Positions 16,631-26,038 of a DNA stretch of 64,000 nt are shown here, in pieces. The stretch's first letter is position 1; the number at the start of each line of letters is the position of its first letter. The notes beneath the pieces were generated by a model, which saw only the letters and a program-made list of their open reading frames with translations, did not search any database and had not been told where the DNA came from. Both the position numbers and the translations under genes were made by a program. Origin of the DNA: Flavobacteriales bacterium (GTDB lineage: Bacteria; Bacteroidota; Bacteroidia; Flavobacteriales_F; PHOS-HE28); contig JAMLHB010000001.1 in the NCBI GenBank assembly GCA_023957375.1, forward strand, positions 496,001 to 560,000, read 5' to 3'.

Positions 16631-19144
16631 ATGCAACGAACCATACCCCTAAGCGCGTTGACCTTCCTGCTCGCTTCATGGTGCTTGCCCGCGACGATGA
16701 GCGCGCAAGGCTGCACCAACACTTCCGCCTACGGCACTGCAACCCCGAACGCGGACGGTACCCTTACCCAGATCTCCTCTTGCTCCTACATGAGCGAATA
16801 CAGCACGGTGAACGGGGTGGTCGCAGGGGCCAACTACGAATTCACCATTACCGGAGGCGGGTACATTACGGTACGGGAAGGAACACCCACCGGGCCGGCC
16901 ATCGCCCAAGGGTATTCCCCGTTAGTGGCCACGGCCACGGCCAATGGATCGCTCTATCCGCACTGGACCGTCAATGACCTGTGCGCCACCGCGAGCGGCT
17001 GCCAGACCACCACCGTGCAGTTCCTGCTGAACTGTGTGCCCCCATCGGCCACAGTGACCTTGGTGGATGATTGCGCGAACAACCAGTATTCCTTGGATGT
17101 GAACGTCACGAGCGTGGGTGATGGCGCCAGTGTGGACTTGGTATACAGCGTCAACGGAGGGCCGGACCAAACCGACCCCGGGCTTTCCACGGGTGTGCAC
17201 ACCATCGGACCCTTTACCGTGGGGCAGTCAGTGGACCTTACCGTAGCGCATGCCACGGACCCCATGTGCAACCGATACTTTACCGGATTGGGCACGGCCA
17301 GCAACTGCCCGATCATTTTGGAATGCGGCGGGGCGCCGCTGGATCAGGCCTACTGTTATACGAACAACGACAACCACCACTGGTTGTACCAAAGCGACAA
17401 CAATGAGCAGCTGATCATGATCTTCTCGGCGGGCAGCGTCGAATCCAGCACCTGGGACCACCTCCGCATCTATAACGGGCCGAACAACCAAAGCCCGTTA
17501 CTGTATGAAAACCCATCGGGTACCACGAACATTGCCGGTGTACAAGTCATTGCATCGTCGGGCCAGATCTACATGGAGATCACCTCGGACGGCTCGGGAA
17601 GCTGTGCCACCAACAGCACTTGGGGCTGGATATGGCAAGTGGGCTGCTTGGATTGCACCTCGCCGCAGGCCACCTACAATGTGGTGACGGATTGTGCTAA
17701 CATGCAGTACAGCATTGAAGTGAACATCACGGAACTGGGCAGTGATCCCTTGCTGGACATTACCAATAACAATGGGGCCCCCACGGTGCAGGCCGATGCG
17801 CCGGGCACGTACACGGCCGGCCCGTTCCCTGCTGGCACACCCACGGTGATCACCTTGTCCAACGACGTAAACCCGCTGTGCAACGTGAGCTCCACCGCCA
17901 TGGTGAACCCGCTGTGCCCAACGATCATCCAATGCGGGGGCAATGTGCTCAACGAAACCTACTGCTATCAAAACAACGACAACCATGCGTGGCATTGGCA
18001 AGCCTCCTCCAACAACCCGTTGGTGATCCAGTTCTCAGCCGGTACCATTGAATCGGCTACGTGGGATCATTTGCGCGTGTTTGACGGCCCGAGCAACAAC
18101 TCCCCATTGTTGTTCGAGCACATTCAAACCAGCCAGCTCAATCTGGCGGGGCTGGAGCTCATCGCCAGCGGTACGGACATCTACATGGAGCTCACTTCGG
18201 ACGGGTCCGGCAGTTGCCAAAGCAGCACCCAAACGGAATGGGCGTGGGAAGTGGGCTGCATGGATTGCACCAACCCGGCCGCCACATACAGCATGGTGGA
18301 GGACTGCATCCACCACAGCTACTCCATTGCCGTGAACGTGACCGACCTGGGCTCGGGAGCCTTCGTGCGGATCGCCAACTCATTGGGCACGGACACGTTG
18401 GCGAATATTCCGACAGGTCTTACCATGGTGGGGCCTTTCCCCATGGACAGTACGGTGATGCTGACGGTGCTGAGCGAAACGAACAACCTGTGCCGCATTT
18501 ACAGCCAGGAGTTCAGCTCCAACTCACAGGCATGCGTGGACACGGTATGCGCCGCTACTGCGTACGAGTATTGCTATGCCAACAATGACACCGCCTGGTT
18601 TGCCTACCAAGGTATTGCAGGCGTACCGTTGACCGTGGAATTCCTATGGGGCACTATGCTCGTGAATGATTTTGTACAGATCTACAACGGGCTGGCCCCC
18701 CTGCCGGCCAACTTGCGATGGCAGGGCAACTTGGATGGCGACATGACGGGCTGGGCGGTGAACACCACCAACGGGTTCCACACCATGCTGGTGCGCATCG
18801 TGTCCAACGCAACGGGCTCTTGCGCCACCGGGGAGACGCAGCTGCCTTTGCATTGGGTAGTACAATGCGGGGCCGTTGGCATTGATGAAAACGGCAGTGC
18901 GGAATTCGCCGTGTATCCAAACCCCTCCGACGGCCAGTTCACCCTTCAGCTTCCAGCAGGGGTGCACGGCACGGTGGACCTTCGCGTAACGGACTTGTCC
19001 GGGCGTACGGTACATCATGAGGTATTCGGGGCCAACGGCAGCCCGAACACCTTCGACCTGCACGGTTTGCAAACCGGAAATTATGTGGTGAGCATCACCA
19101 CCAACGACTGGGTGAAAGCACAGCAACTCCAGATCATCCGCTAA
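16631..19144 (+). CDS. Secreted multi-domain protein with CUB-like repeats and type A T9SS sorting domain
   Basis: 837 residues from the ATG at 16631 (an ATG at 16619 adds four). A signal peptide (residues 1-25, ending at SAQ) is followed by a region of about 200 residues and then three repeats of about 200 residues. Each repeat starts with a C-GG...YCYxNND block (GAPLDQAYCYTNNDN, GNVLNETYCYQNNDN, TAYEYCYANNDT) and continues with FSAGxxESxTWDHLRxxxGP and YMELTSDGSGSC. This resembles CUB-like beta-sandwich domains. The last 75 residues are a type A sorting domain (VYPNPSDGQFTLQL ... LQTGNYVVSI). The protein should reach the cell surface through the type IX system. The ligand is unknown. A terminator follows. 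Confidence 0.87.
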   Translation: MQRTIPLSALTFLLASWCLPATMSAQGCTNTSAYGTATPNADGTLTQISSCSYMSEYSTVNGVVAGANYEFTITGGGYITVREGTPTGPAIAQGYSPLVATATANGSLYPHWTVNDLCATASGCQTTTVQFLLNCVPPSATVTLVDDCANNQYSLDVNVTSVGDGASVDLVYSVNGGPDQTDPGLSTGVHTIGPFTVGQSVDLTVAHATDPMCNRYFTGLGTASNCPIILECGGAPLDQAYCYTNNDNHHWLYQSDNNEQLIMIFSAGSVESSTWDHLRIYNGPNNQSPLLYENPSGTTNIAGVQVIASSGQIYMEITSDGSGSCATNSTWGWIWQVGCLDCTSPQATYNVVTDCANMQYSIEVNITELGSDPLLDITNNNGAPTVQADAPGTYTAGPFPAGTPTVITLSNDVNPLCNVSSTAMVNPLCPTIIQCGGNVLNETYCYQNNDNHAWHWQASSNNPLVIQFSAGTIESATWDHLRVFDGPSNNSPLLFEHIQTSQLNLAGLELIASGTDIYMELTSDGSGSCQSSTQTEWAWEVGCMDCTNPAATYSMVEDCIHHSYSIAVNVTDLGSGAFVRIANSLGTDTLANIPTGLTMVGPFPMDSTVMLTVLSETNNLCRIYSQEFSSNSQACVDTVCAATAYEYCYANNDTAWFAYQGIAGVPLTVEFLWGTMLVNDFVQIYNGLAPLPANLRWQGNLDGDMTGWAVNTTNGFHTMLVRIVSNATGSCATGETQLPLHWVVQCGAVGIDENGSAEFAVYPNPSDGQFTLQLPAGVHGTVDLRVTDLSGRTVHHEVFGANGSPNTFDLHGLQTGNYVVSITTNDWVKAQQLQIIR

Positions 19145-19163
19145 GCCAGCACCGCACAGTTGG

Positions 19164-19196
19164 AAAGGGCTGCCCCATGGGTGGCCCTTTTCATTT
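19164..19196 (+). terminator. Rho-independent terminator of the CUB-like cargo gene
   Basis: AAAGGGC (19164-19170) pairs with GCCCTTT (19184-19190), with an inner complementary GCCCC/GGGTG segment, followed by TCATTT. Confidence 0.75.
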
Positions 19197-19473
19197 GGGC
19201 CCGGGGAGAGCGAGGGCTTCACGCTGCCGGTAGCATGACGGGCCCGTGCGCCGGTATCCGGTGAACAGAAGACGGGGCCGGTTCATGCCATGCACGCCAT
19301 CGGCAACGAGCCGGATCTTCCCCGATGATCAGGAGGGCTTCAATGAGCGGCTGGAACAGATCTTGTCGCCCGGAATACCCTTGTACCGCAGGGGCAGGTG
19401 GGACGTGGACTTCCGCCGAGGGTATGCGGCACGGCAGCATTCCCGGGGCGGCAGCCCGGCTACGGAGCAGGAA
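19197..19473. other. Intergenic stretch without a supported gene
   Basis: Short frames exist on both strands, but none has a credible start, family motif or consistent codon use. Nothing is recognised. Confidence 0.45.
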
Positions 19474-19908
19474 TTATTTTTCTGACCGGTGGAACACGGC
19501 CAGTTCCTTCCCGCCAAGAAGGATAAGATCACCATCCTTCACCGACCAGGTGCGCGCAAGGTTGAGCGCCTCCAGGAAGCGGTCTTCGGTCTGTTGGGTT
19601 TCCTGGCAATACATCCGGGTGGCCGCCAGGCCGGGGAAGGCGATGGAATCGCCCCAGATGCGCATGGTGCCGAATACCCGGTTGCAGCCCGCGTAGCCCG
19701 TAACGTTGGTGCCTAAGCTGTCGATGCTCAGAAAAGGCGTTTCCACGCCCTCGGGCATGCGGACCGCTTCGCCGTTGAGGCTGGCCAGCACCCATTTCGC
19801 GCCGGATGGACCAGCGGTTGCGCCCGCGCTGGCGGTCTTTTCGGTGCAGGTATTGGCGCTCAGGACCAAGCCCATCAACAAGGCTGCCAAGGGGATCATT
19901 GGTTTCAT
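19474..19908 (-). CDS. META-domain (HslJ-like) exported protein
   Basis: Protein of 144 residues. A hydrophobic signal segment (residues 5-20, LAALLMGLVLSANTC) may end in a weak lipobox at Cys22. The META domain runs from about 38 to 140 with W-VLASLNGE, YAGCNRVFGTMRI and the TRMYCQE...F...L pattern seen in HslJ-like proteins. In other bacteria such proteins are linked to stress and antibiotic tolerance in the envelope, but no biochemical role is established. It is the last gene of the gldF-to-dnaN minus-strand series, 32 bp downstream of dnaN. Confidence 0.85.
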   Translation of the reverse strand: MKPMIPLAALLMGLVLSANTCTEKTASAGATAGPSGAKWVLASLNGEAVRMPEGVETPFLSIDSLGTNVTGYAGCNRVFGTMRIWGDSIAFPGLAATRMYCQETQQTEDRFLEALNLARTWSVKDGDLILLGGKELAVFHRSEK

Positions 19909-19940
19909 TCCGTACCGGTCCGGGGTTCTATAGTTTCCGA

Positions 19941-21062
19941 TCAGTTGTTCAGCATCACCGGCATCACCAGCATCAGGATGTCCTCGCCATGTTCGGAATC
20001 TCCGGAGGGGAGCAGGATGCCCGCGCGATTGGGTGCGCTCATTTCAAGGATCACGTGTTCGCTGTCCAAGTTGGTCAGCATGTCCATCAGGAAGCGGGAA
20101 TTGAAGCCGATGACCATGTCCTGGCCTTCGTATGCACACGTGAGCATTTCGTTGGCCTCGTTGGCGTAATCCAGGTCTTCAGCGCTGATGGCCAACTGGC
20201 TGCCGGTGATGTTGAGCCGCACCTGGTGGGTGGTTTTATTGCTGAACAGGGATACCCGGCGGATGGCGTTCAGGAAGCTTTGGCGGTCGATGCTGAGCTT
20301 GTTGGGGTTTTCCTTGGGGATCACCGCCTCATAATTGGGGTACTTGCCATCGATCAGGCGGCACACCACCTGCATGTTGTCAAACGTGAAGGAGGCGTTG
20401 TTTTCGTTGAATGCCAGGCTCACTTCGGCATTGGTGGCCGCCAGGGAGTTCTTCAGCAGGTTCAGGGGCTTCTTGGGCACAATGAAGCTGGCCGCCTTGG
20501 GTGAGCTGATGTCGCTGCGGGTATAACGGACCAGTTTGTGGGCATCGGTGGCCACGAACCGCACGGCTTCCTCGGAGAGTTCAAAGAAAATCCCGCCCAT
20601 CACCGGCCGGAGGTCGTCGTTGCCGGTGGCGAAGATGCTCTTGTTGATGGCCATTCCCAGCGTACCGGCAGGCATGCCCACCGTGGTGGGGTCCTCCAGC
20701 ACCGGGCTCTTGGGGAACTCAGCACCGGAGAAACCGGTCATTTTGTACTTGCCTTGGTCGCTGCTGATCTCGATCCCAAAGTGCTTGCCGTCCACGCTGA
20801 AGGTCAGCGGTTGCTCGGGGAACGCCTTGAGCGTGTCCAGGAGCAGCCGCGCGGGGATGGCCACACTGCCCTTGTCCTTGGCTTCCACGGCCATTTCCGC
20901 CGTGATGGTCGTCTCCAGGTCGCTGGCGGTGATCGTCAGTTTCTTGTTGTCTATTTCAAACAGGAAATTGTCGAGGATGGCCAGGGTGTTGTTGCTGGCA
21001 AGAACGCCTTGCAGGCCCTGCAGTTGCTTGAGCAGAGCGCTGCTGGAGACGATGAACTTCAT
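19941..21062 (-). CDS. dnaN: DNA polymerase III beta subunit (sliding clamp)
   Basis: Protein of 373 residues, the normal length. It forms the ring that tethers DNA polymerase III to DNA. The start MKFIVSSSALLKQLQ and the end DILMLVMPVMLN are clear family landmarks; the C-terminal PVMLN belongs to the partner-binding groove. Conserved internal phrases include TATDAHKLVRY-like VATDAHKLVRY and GKYPNYEAVIP. It lies behind gldG-DUF4340, the order seen in other gliding Bacteroidota, not next to dnaA. The 143-bp gap to DUF4340 allows its own promoter. Confidence 0.97.
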   Translation of the reverse strand: MKFIVSSSALLKQLQGLQGVLASNNTLAILDNFLFEIDNKKLTITASDLETTITAEMAVEAKDKGSVAIPARLLLDTLKAFPEQPLTFSVDGKHFGIEISSDQGKYKMTGFSGAEFPKSPVLEDPTTVGMPAGTLGMAINKSIFATGNDDLRPVMGGIFFELSEEAVRFVATDAHKLVRYTRSDISSPKAASFIVPKKPLNLLKNSLAATNAEVSLAFNENNASFTFDNMQVVCRLIDGKYPNYEAVIPKENPNKLSIDRQSFLNAIRRVSLFSNKTTHQVRLNITGSQLAISAEDLDYANEANEMLTCAYEGQDMVIGFNSRFLMDMLTNLDSEHVILEMSAPNRAGILLPSGDSEHGEDILMLVMPVMLNN

Positions 21063-21205
21063 CTGGTGGTCTTTTCAGTTATGCGTGATCGCCCGTTCCA
21101 TGGGCTTGCGGGGCGGGGCGCAAAGATATCCGGGCGGGAGGGTGGCAGGGCCAGGTGTTATCAACAACGGCGGACCTTTATCCACATCCGCCGGTGCGGG
21201 CACGG

Positions 21206-22231
21206 TTACGGGGCCGATGCACGGGGAGCTTGGAGGGTGGAGGCTGGCCGGGTAACCCGGTCCCACCAAAAGCGTTGCACCAACACCAGGGCGGTATCGC
21301 CTACCAAGGCGTACATGCGGTTGATGTCCCCGGTCATCGGCTCGAAGCTGAGGTCCTTGGCGCCAGGGTCGGCGGCCTTGTACCAGAAGGGGATGCGTTG
21401 CACGCCCCGGGTGCTTGTGATCTTCAGGACATACAGCGGCGTTGAGCGCAGGAGCGAATCGCGCTGCCCGGGTGAAAGCTGGCGGGCAAAGCCCTCGAAA
21501 CTGCCGTTGCGCAGGGCGAGCATCAGGTCCTGTACCCGGGCGGTATCCATGGCCATGGCCTGCCCGTTGGCATCAAAAAGGCGGAGGCTGTCGCCCCCTT
21601 TATAGGTGATGCTGAAGCCTTGCCCGGGTTCGGCTGGCACTTCCAGGTCCACACGGCTTATCTCGGCGAGCCTGGGGTAGTAGGTGACCCGGCTGCTGCG
21701 CCAGTCGTCGATCACCGTGTGGAACCGCGTGTTCAGCACACCGGTAAACCCGGCCATGCCCATTTCAAACGGCACCCCGCTGCGACCCTTGCCGGGGATC
21801 TCCAACACCATGTAAGTGCCATAGTGGTCGGAACTGGAACCGCCCACCCACCAGATCTTCGAGGGGGTCTTCCCGCCCTGGTAGATTTCCACCTTCTTGG
21901 CGGTGCCGGCCATCAGGCGCAGCACATTGGCTTCCATGCTTTTGGGAACGGGGGCGCGCAATTCCACCAGTTTGAAGGTTTCCAGCAGCAGGTCCACCTG
22001 GAAGTTCTTTGCCGGCATGCCGTTGACGGTCCATCCGTCCGCCGTACGCCTGAGGTCGGCGGTGCCGCCGGTTTTTTCCGCAATGAAGATGCGGTCCACC
22101 GAAGCGGTGTCGGCCACGGCAAAATCGGTCAGGGCCCCGGCCAGCGTGCTGCCCGTATTGCCCTTCCACAACCACCAGGCTACGGCCGCCAGCACGGCCA
22201 AGGAGAGAAGTGGGATCCAGCGTTTAAGCAT
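21206..22231 (-). CDS. DUF4340-type protein of the gld locus
   Basis: Protein of 341 residues with one N-terminal membrane helix (IPLLSLAVLAAVAWWLW), the rest periplasmic. The sequence follows the DUF4340 pattern (WTVNGMPAKNFQVDLLLETFKLV, then VPFEMGMAGF and INRMYAL). In Bacteroidota and other phyla such proteins are encoded with GldG-like ABC auxiliary proteins, as here: its start overlaps the end of gldG by 8 bp. A role in assembly of the same ABC complex is likely but unproven. Confidence 0.85.
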   Translation of the reverse strand: MLKRWIPLLSLAVLAAVAWWLWKGNTGSTLAGALTDFAVADTASVDRIFIAEKTGGTADLRRTADGWTVNGMPAKNFQVDLLLETFKLVELRAPVPKSMEANVLRLMAGTAKKVEIYQGGKTPSKIWWVGGSSSDHYGTYMVLEIPGKGRSGVPFEMGMAGFTGVLNTRFHTVIDDWRSSRVTYYPRLAEISRVDLEVPAEPGQGFSITYKGGDSLRLFDANGQAMAMDTARVQDLMLALRNGSFEGFARQLSPGQRDSLLRSTPLYVLKITSTRGVQRIPFWYKAADPGAKDLSFEPMTGDINRMYALVGDTALVLVQRFWWDRVTRPASTLQAPRASAP

Positions 22232-23969
22232 CGGGGCGGGTGTAGCGCCGCTTGCGCAGCAGGTGGAACGCCAGCGCCCCGAACAGCCCGATGAGGATGG
22301 GCAATACCACGTTGGCCACTTGCACTTGCACGCGGTCCGTTTCGATCAAGTGGGGGTCCAGCTGGCGCAGGGTGATGGCCCGTGAACGGATGCTGATCAG
22401 GCTCTTGTCGTCCAACAGGTAGTTCATGGCGTTGAGGAAGAACTCGCGGTTGCCGAAGATCTTGGCCCGGGCGGCCCGCTCATAGCCCAAGGGGTAGTAG
22501 GTGCCCCGTTCCCGGTCCACCGGGTTGGCGAGCGCATCGCCGTCGCTTATGGTGATCTGTGCGGTGGGCCGGCTCCATTCGCGGTATCCGATGGCCTTCA
22601 AAACACTGTCCGGCATGTCGAGCTTATCGGCAAAGGCCGACCGGAACTTGCCCTGCGTAAGCACGGCCACGGTTTGGAAGGGCGTGTTGTTCTGCTCCAG
22701 GCCCAGGTCCATGTCCACCACGGCCAAGCTGATCCGCACCGGGTTGCGCAGCACGCGCGTGTAGCGCGAGGTGGTGAGCAGGATGGTGCTGTGCGCGCTG
22801 TCTATGCCGATGGTGTCGATGCTGCTGGCCATGCGCAGCCGCACCGGGTCGATGTTGGCCACGATGGGGTGGTGGCCTCCGGGTGTGATCAGCGGCTCGA
22901 AGGGGAAGGGGCGGGTTTCCAGCTTGGGCTGGTCGCCGTATGGCCGGGTGTACAGTTGAATGGGGGCGCACTGCTTGTCCAGCAACAGGTTCTTGTTGAT
23001 GCGCACCCCGTAGGCGAAGAGCAGGTTGTCCAAACCCAGTTCCAGGGGCGTGGCCATGGAGAACTGGTTCACGCGCAGGCTGTCCAGGTGCGGGTCCATG
23101 GCATCCAGGGCCCACAGCACCTTGCCTCCGTTCATCACGAACTGGTCCAGGATGAACCGGTCCTTCTCCCCGAACAGGCTGTCGGGCTTGGCCACAATGA
23201 CGGCATCGAACTTGTTCAGCCGGAAGGTGACGCCATCGGGCCGGTCGCTGAGGGCATCAATGCGGCCGTCCAAGCGCACGCGGCTCACGTCGTACTGTTC
23301 GTTCAATGCATCGGTCAGGCTTTGCACCGGCAAACGGTCCAGTTCGCCCTGCCCCTCGATGAAGGCCACCTTGGCACGGGCAGTGGCGGTGATCTGGCGG
23401 ATGGCACTGGCCAGGTCGTACTCCAAGTTGTTGATCGACCGGTTCACCGTTTCCGCGTCGGTGGCGCGCAGTTGCGACTTGAGCAGTTGCAGGGGCAGTT
23501 TCTTCCCCTGGAAGCTGATGATGGCACCGGGCCAAACGATCACCTCGCTCTGGGAGCCCTTCCCCCGGGTGCGGATGCTGGTGTACTGGAGCCCTTCTTT
23601 CTGCAATTGCTCGTACGCCTTGTTTCGGGTCTCCTCATCAAGCCCGGCGCTGGGGTCCGTGAATTCATACTGGAGCAGGTCCGGGTTGCGCACGCGCATT
23701 TCGTCCAGCAGGTCGCGCAGGCTGGTGCTGAGCCGCTGGAGGTCGGCGGGCAGCTCCCCACTCAGGTAGATCTTCACGAACACCACGTCCTTGAGGCTGT
23801 CCACCAGTTCCATGGTGGCCGGGGTGAGGGTATAGCGCTTATCCGAGGTAAGGTCGGCCCGAAGGCGCGTGAACGACCCGATGAAGAGCACCAGCAGCAC
23901 GCTGGCCACGCCGATGGCGAACTGCAACAGCCCGGCGACTTTCCTCGTGGTGCGTTTGGCCAGGTCCAT
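22224..23969 (-). CDS. gldG: Gliding motility ABC transporter auxiliary protein GldG
   Basis: Protein of 581 residues from the ATG at 23969, which overlaps the gldF stop (TAATG). An N-terminal membrane helix (VASVLLVLFIGSF), a large extracytoplasmic domain of the GldG/ABC_transp_aux type (LTSDKRYTLTPATMELVDSL, VFVKIYLSGELPADLQRL, DRFVL-like GEKDRFILDQFVMNGGKVLWALD) and a C-terminal helix (VVLPILIGLFGALAFHLL) are visible. With GldF and an ATPase (GldA, not in this window) it forms a transporter required for gliding in Flavobacterium johnsoniae. The substrate is unknown. Confidence 0.93.
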   Translation of the reverse strand: MDLAKRTTRKVAGLLQFAIGVASVLLVLFIGSFTRLRADLTSDKRYTLTPATMELVDSLKDVVFVKIYLSGELPADLQRLSTSLRDLLDEMRVRNPDLLQYEFTDPSAGLDEETRNKAYEQLQKEGLQYTSIRTRGKGSQSEVIVWPGAIISFQGKKLPLQLLKSQLRATDAETVNRSINNLEYDLASAIRQITATARAKVAFIEGQGELDRLPVQSLTDALNEQYDVSRVRLDGRIDALSDRPDGVTFRLNKFDAVIVAKPDSLFGEKDRFILDQFVMNGGKVLWALDAMDPHLDSLRVNQFSMATPLELGLDNLLFAYGVRINKNLLLDKQCAPIQLYTRPYGDQPKLETRPFPFEPLITPGGHHPIVANIDPVRLRMASSIDTIGIDSAHSTILLTTSRYTRVLRNPVRISLAVVDMDLGLEQNNTPFQTVAVLTQGKFRSAFADKLDMPDSVLKAIGYREWSRPTAQITISDGDALANPVDRERGTYYPLGYERAARAKIFGNREFFLNAMNYLLDDKSLISIRSRAITLRQLDPHLIETDRVQVQVANVVLPILIGLFGALAFHLLRKRRYTRPDA

Positions 23970-24694
23970 TACCAAGTGCGGCTTTGGAGCACCGTGCGGG
24001 TGGCCATGATGAAAATGGCGTCCACCCCCAGAAAGTAGAGCACGTCGCGCAGGTCGATCACACCCCGGCTCATGCTGGCGTAATGCTGCTCGATGCCCAT
24101 GCCCTTCAACGTTCCTTCCAAGGCGCCGATGGAACTGAAATCCGCCAGCATGTCGAAGCCCACGTACAGGATGAAGCACAGGAAGACCGCCACCAGGAAG
24201 GCCACGATCTGGTTTTCGGTGAGGGCGCTGGCGAAGAGGCCCACTGCCGTGAAGGTGGAGGCCAGGAAGAACAGACCGATGTAACTGCCCCGGATGGCAC
24301 CGTTGTCCAAGCTCCAGGCGGGCACGGCCAACCGGCCGATGCTGTACCAGTACAGCAAGGTGGGCAGCAGCGCCAACACCACCAGCAGCACTGCGGCGAG
24401 GTACTTGGACAGCACCAGGCGCAGTTCGGAAACCGGCTTGGTCAGCAGCAGCTCCATGGTTCCGGTGCGGCGCTCCTCACTGAAGCTGCGCATGGTGACC
24501 GCCGGGACCAGGAACAGGAACACCCAGGGCGCCACTTGGAACAGCGGGCCAAGGTCGGCATAGCCCAAGTCCAGGATGTTCCCGGGAAACACCCACAGGA
24601 AAAGCCCGGTGATCAGCAGGAAGACGCCAATGACCAAGTGGCCGATCAGCGAACCCAGGAAAACTTGGACCTCCTTGCGGATCAACGCTCCCAT
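23969..24694 (-). CDS. gldF: Gliding motility ABC transporter permease GldF
   Basis: Protein of 241 residues from the ATG at 24694 (MGALIRKEVQVFLGSL); the longer upstream frame is not plausible. Six membrane helices alternate with short loops. The phrase MRSFSEERRTGTMELLLTKPVS is the conserved cytoplasmic loop of ABC-2 permeases of this group. The length equals that of known GldF proteins (241-242). It is the first gene of the coupled gldF-gldG-DUF4340 series. The ATPase partner is encoded elsewhere. Confidence 0.93.
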   Translation of the reverse strand: MGALIRKEVQVFLGSLIGHLVIGVFLLITGLFLWVFPGNILDLGYADLGPLFQVAPWVFLFLVPAVTMRSFSEERRTGTMELLLTKPVSELRLVLSKYLAAVLLVVLALLPTLLYWYSIGRLAVPAWSLDNGAIRGSYIGLFFLASTFTAVGLFASALTENQIVAFLVAVFLCFILYVGFDMLADFSSIGALEGTLKGMGIEQHYASMSRGVIDLRDVLYFLGVDAIFIMATRTVLQSRTW

Positions 24695-24830
24695 GTTGGT
24701 GTGGCTTTGCAGCCCATGCCTGGCGCGGGCCGCGAGGCGCGAAGGTAAATGCGGCGAAGGCCCCGGTGCCGGCCTTCCCGGGCAACGGCACCTGTTGTTG
24801 GGCAAGATTGGCAATGGGCCCCGCCCGGCA

Positions 24831-25709
24831 TCAGAACTCGATGGTCGTTTTACGGGGTTGGCGCTTGGGCTTCTTCGGGATCTTGGTCGCGTCGGTGTCG
24901 CAGTAGTTGCGCTTGATGAAGGCGGCATCCTTTTCGCCTAACCGCATGCTGCGCGACCAGTCCAGGCAAGCCCGCTCCTTGTCGCCCAAGTTGTAGTAGC
25001 AATCTGCCCGGTAGTAATAGGCGTCGGCCAGCTCGGTGGTGTCCGTGGCGATCACTTCGCTGAACTTGGTGATCGCCTCCTGGTAGCGCTTGCCTTCGAA
25101 GAGCAGGACGGCCAAGCTCATCAGGCCCCCGGGGATCGAGGGCTTCATGGCCAGTGCCCGGGAGATTTCCGCAGCGCCTTCCTCTTCGTCGTATTGCGCA
25201 CCCTTGATCACGCCTGACAAGTACAGGGCCTCGGGAAATTCATCCGAGGGTTGGAGGGCTTTTCGCACGCTCTTCAACGCCGCATCCAGGTCGCCGCCCT
25301 GATACAGCGCCCATGCCCTGTTGTACCAGGCGTCCACATCGGCGGGGGCCAGTTCCAACGCCTTGTCCGCCTCGCGCAATCCGGCCTTGGCCTTGCCCTC
25401 GGTGATGAACAAGGCACTGCGGCTCACATACAGGCGGGGGTCGCCGGCATCCAATTGCTCCGATGTTTTGTAATCCGCCAAGGCCGCATCATGGCGGTGC
25501 TGCCGCTGGTGGATGTCGCCCCTCAATTTGAACGCTTGGGCCAAACCCGGTTCCAAGGCAATGGCGCGGTCCACCCGTGCCAAGGCACTGTCCAATTGGC
25601 CCGCAGTGTACGCTGCGTTGGCCGATGAAAACAACTCGATGCCTGGGGATTGTGCGAAGCCATGCACGGGAACCAGGGCCAGTGCCGGGATAAGGATGAT
25701 GTATTTCAT
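24831..25709 (-). CDS. Exported TPR-repeat protein
   Basis: Protein of 292 residues from the ATG at 25709. A signal peptide (MKYIILIPALALVPVHGFAQ) is followed by about six to seven TPR units (for example A-YTAGQLDSALARVDRAIALEPG and WYNRAWALYQGGDLDAALKSVRKAL) over residues 35-265. The tail is very basic (KIPKKPKRQPRKT). It is probably a periplasmic scaffold; no partner can be inferred. The ATG overlaps the stop of the upstream monooxygenase-fold gene (ATGA). Confidence 0.8.
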   Translation of the reverse strand: MKYIILIPALALVPVHGFAQSPGIELFSSANAAYTAGQLDSALARVDRAIALEPGLAQAFKLRGDIHQRQHRHDAALADYKTSEQLDAGDPRLYVSRSALFITEGKAKAGLREADKALELAPADVDAWYNRAWALYQGGDLDAALKSVRKALQPSDEFPEALYLSGVIKGAQYDEEEGAAEISRALAMKPSIPGGLMSLAVLLFEGKRYQEAITKFSEVIATDTTELADAYYYRADCYYNLGDKERACLDWSRSMRLGEKDAAFIKRNYCDTDATKIPKKPKRQPRKTTIEF

Positions 25710-26038
25710 GCGGGGGGAGTCGTGTCTTCCCGGGTGCCGGGATGTTGCATGTGGTGTTCCACCTCCAAGGTCCATGCCGCGGCGGGAGCTGCGAACAGGG
25801 CCTTTACCACGGGCCAAACATCCGCAAAGGTCGCCGATCTGCGATAGGCCTCCAAGGATTCCGGTGATTCCCATTCGCTGCGGGTGAAGAACACCGAACG
25901 GTCCTGCGTGTCGCGCAGCAGCTCCAACATGCGGCAGCCCGGGGTGGCGATGATCCGGTGGCGCCATCCATTGAACAGCTCTTGGAAGTGCGCTGCCTCC
26001 CCCGGTCGGAAAGTCATTCTGACAAGGCGGACGATCAT
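25706..26038 (-). CDS. Antibiotic biosynthesis monooxygenase-fold (ABM, ferredoxin-like) protein
   Basis: Protein of 110 residues. The pattern MIVRLVRMTFRPGEAAHFQELF ... PGCRMLELLRD ... FTRSEWESPESLEAYRRS is typical of the dimeric alpha+beta ABM/YgiN-like fold. The ATG overlaps the stop of the SAM-hydrolase gene upstream and the stop overlaps the TPR gene downstream, so the three form one coupled operon. The substrate is unknown; many such proteins are small-molecule or haem-related oxygenases. Confidence 0.85.
   Translation of the reverse strand: MIVRLVRMTFRPGEAAHFQELFNGWRHRIIATPGCRMLELLRDTQDRSVFFTRSEWESPESLEAYRRSATFADVWPVVKALFAAPAAAWTLEVEHHMQHPGTREDTTPPA

Noticed and set aside
19246-19485. 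A 79-residue plus-strand frame behind the CUB-like cargo gene
   Set aside because: No start signal, family or signal peptide; Arg-rich composition and overlap with META gene end make it unlikely to be real.
22674-24038. A long plus-strand frame opposite gldG
   Set aside because: Antisense of gldG. Composition (His, Val, Gln, Gly-rich) and lack of any domain mark it as a shadow.
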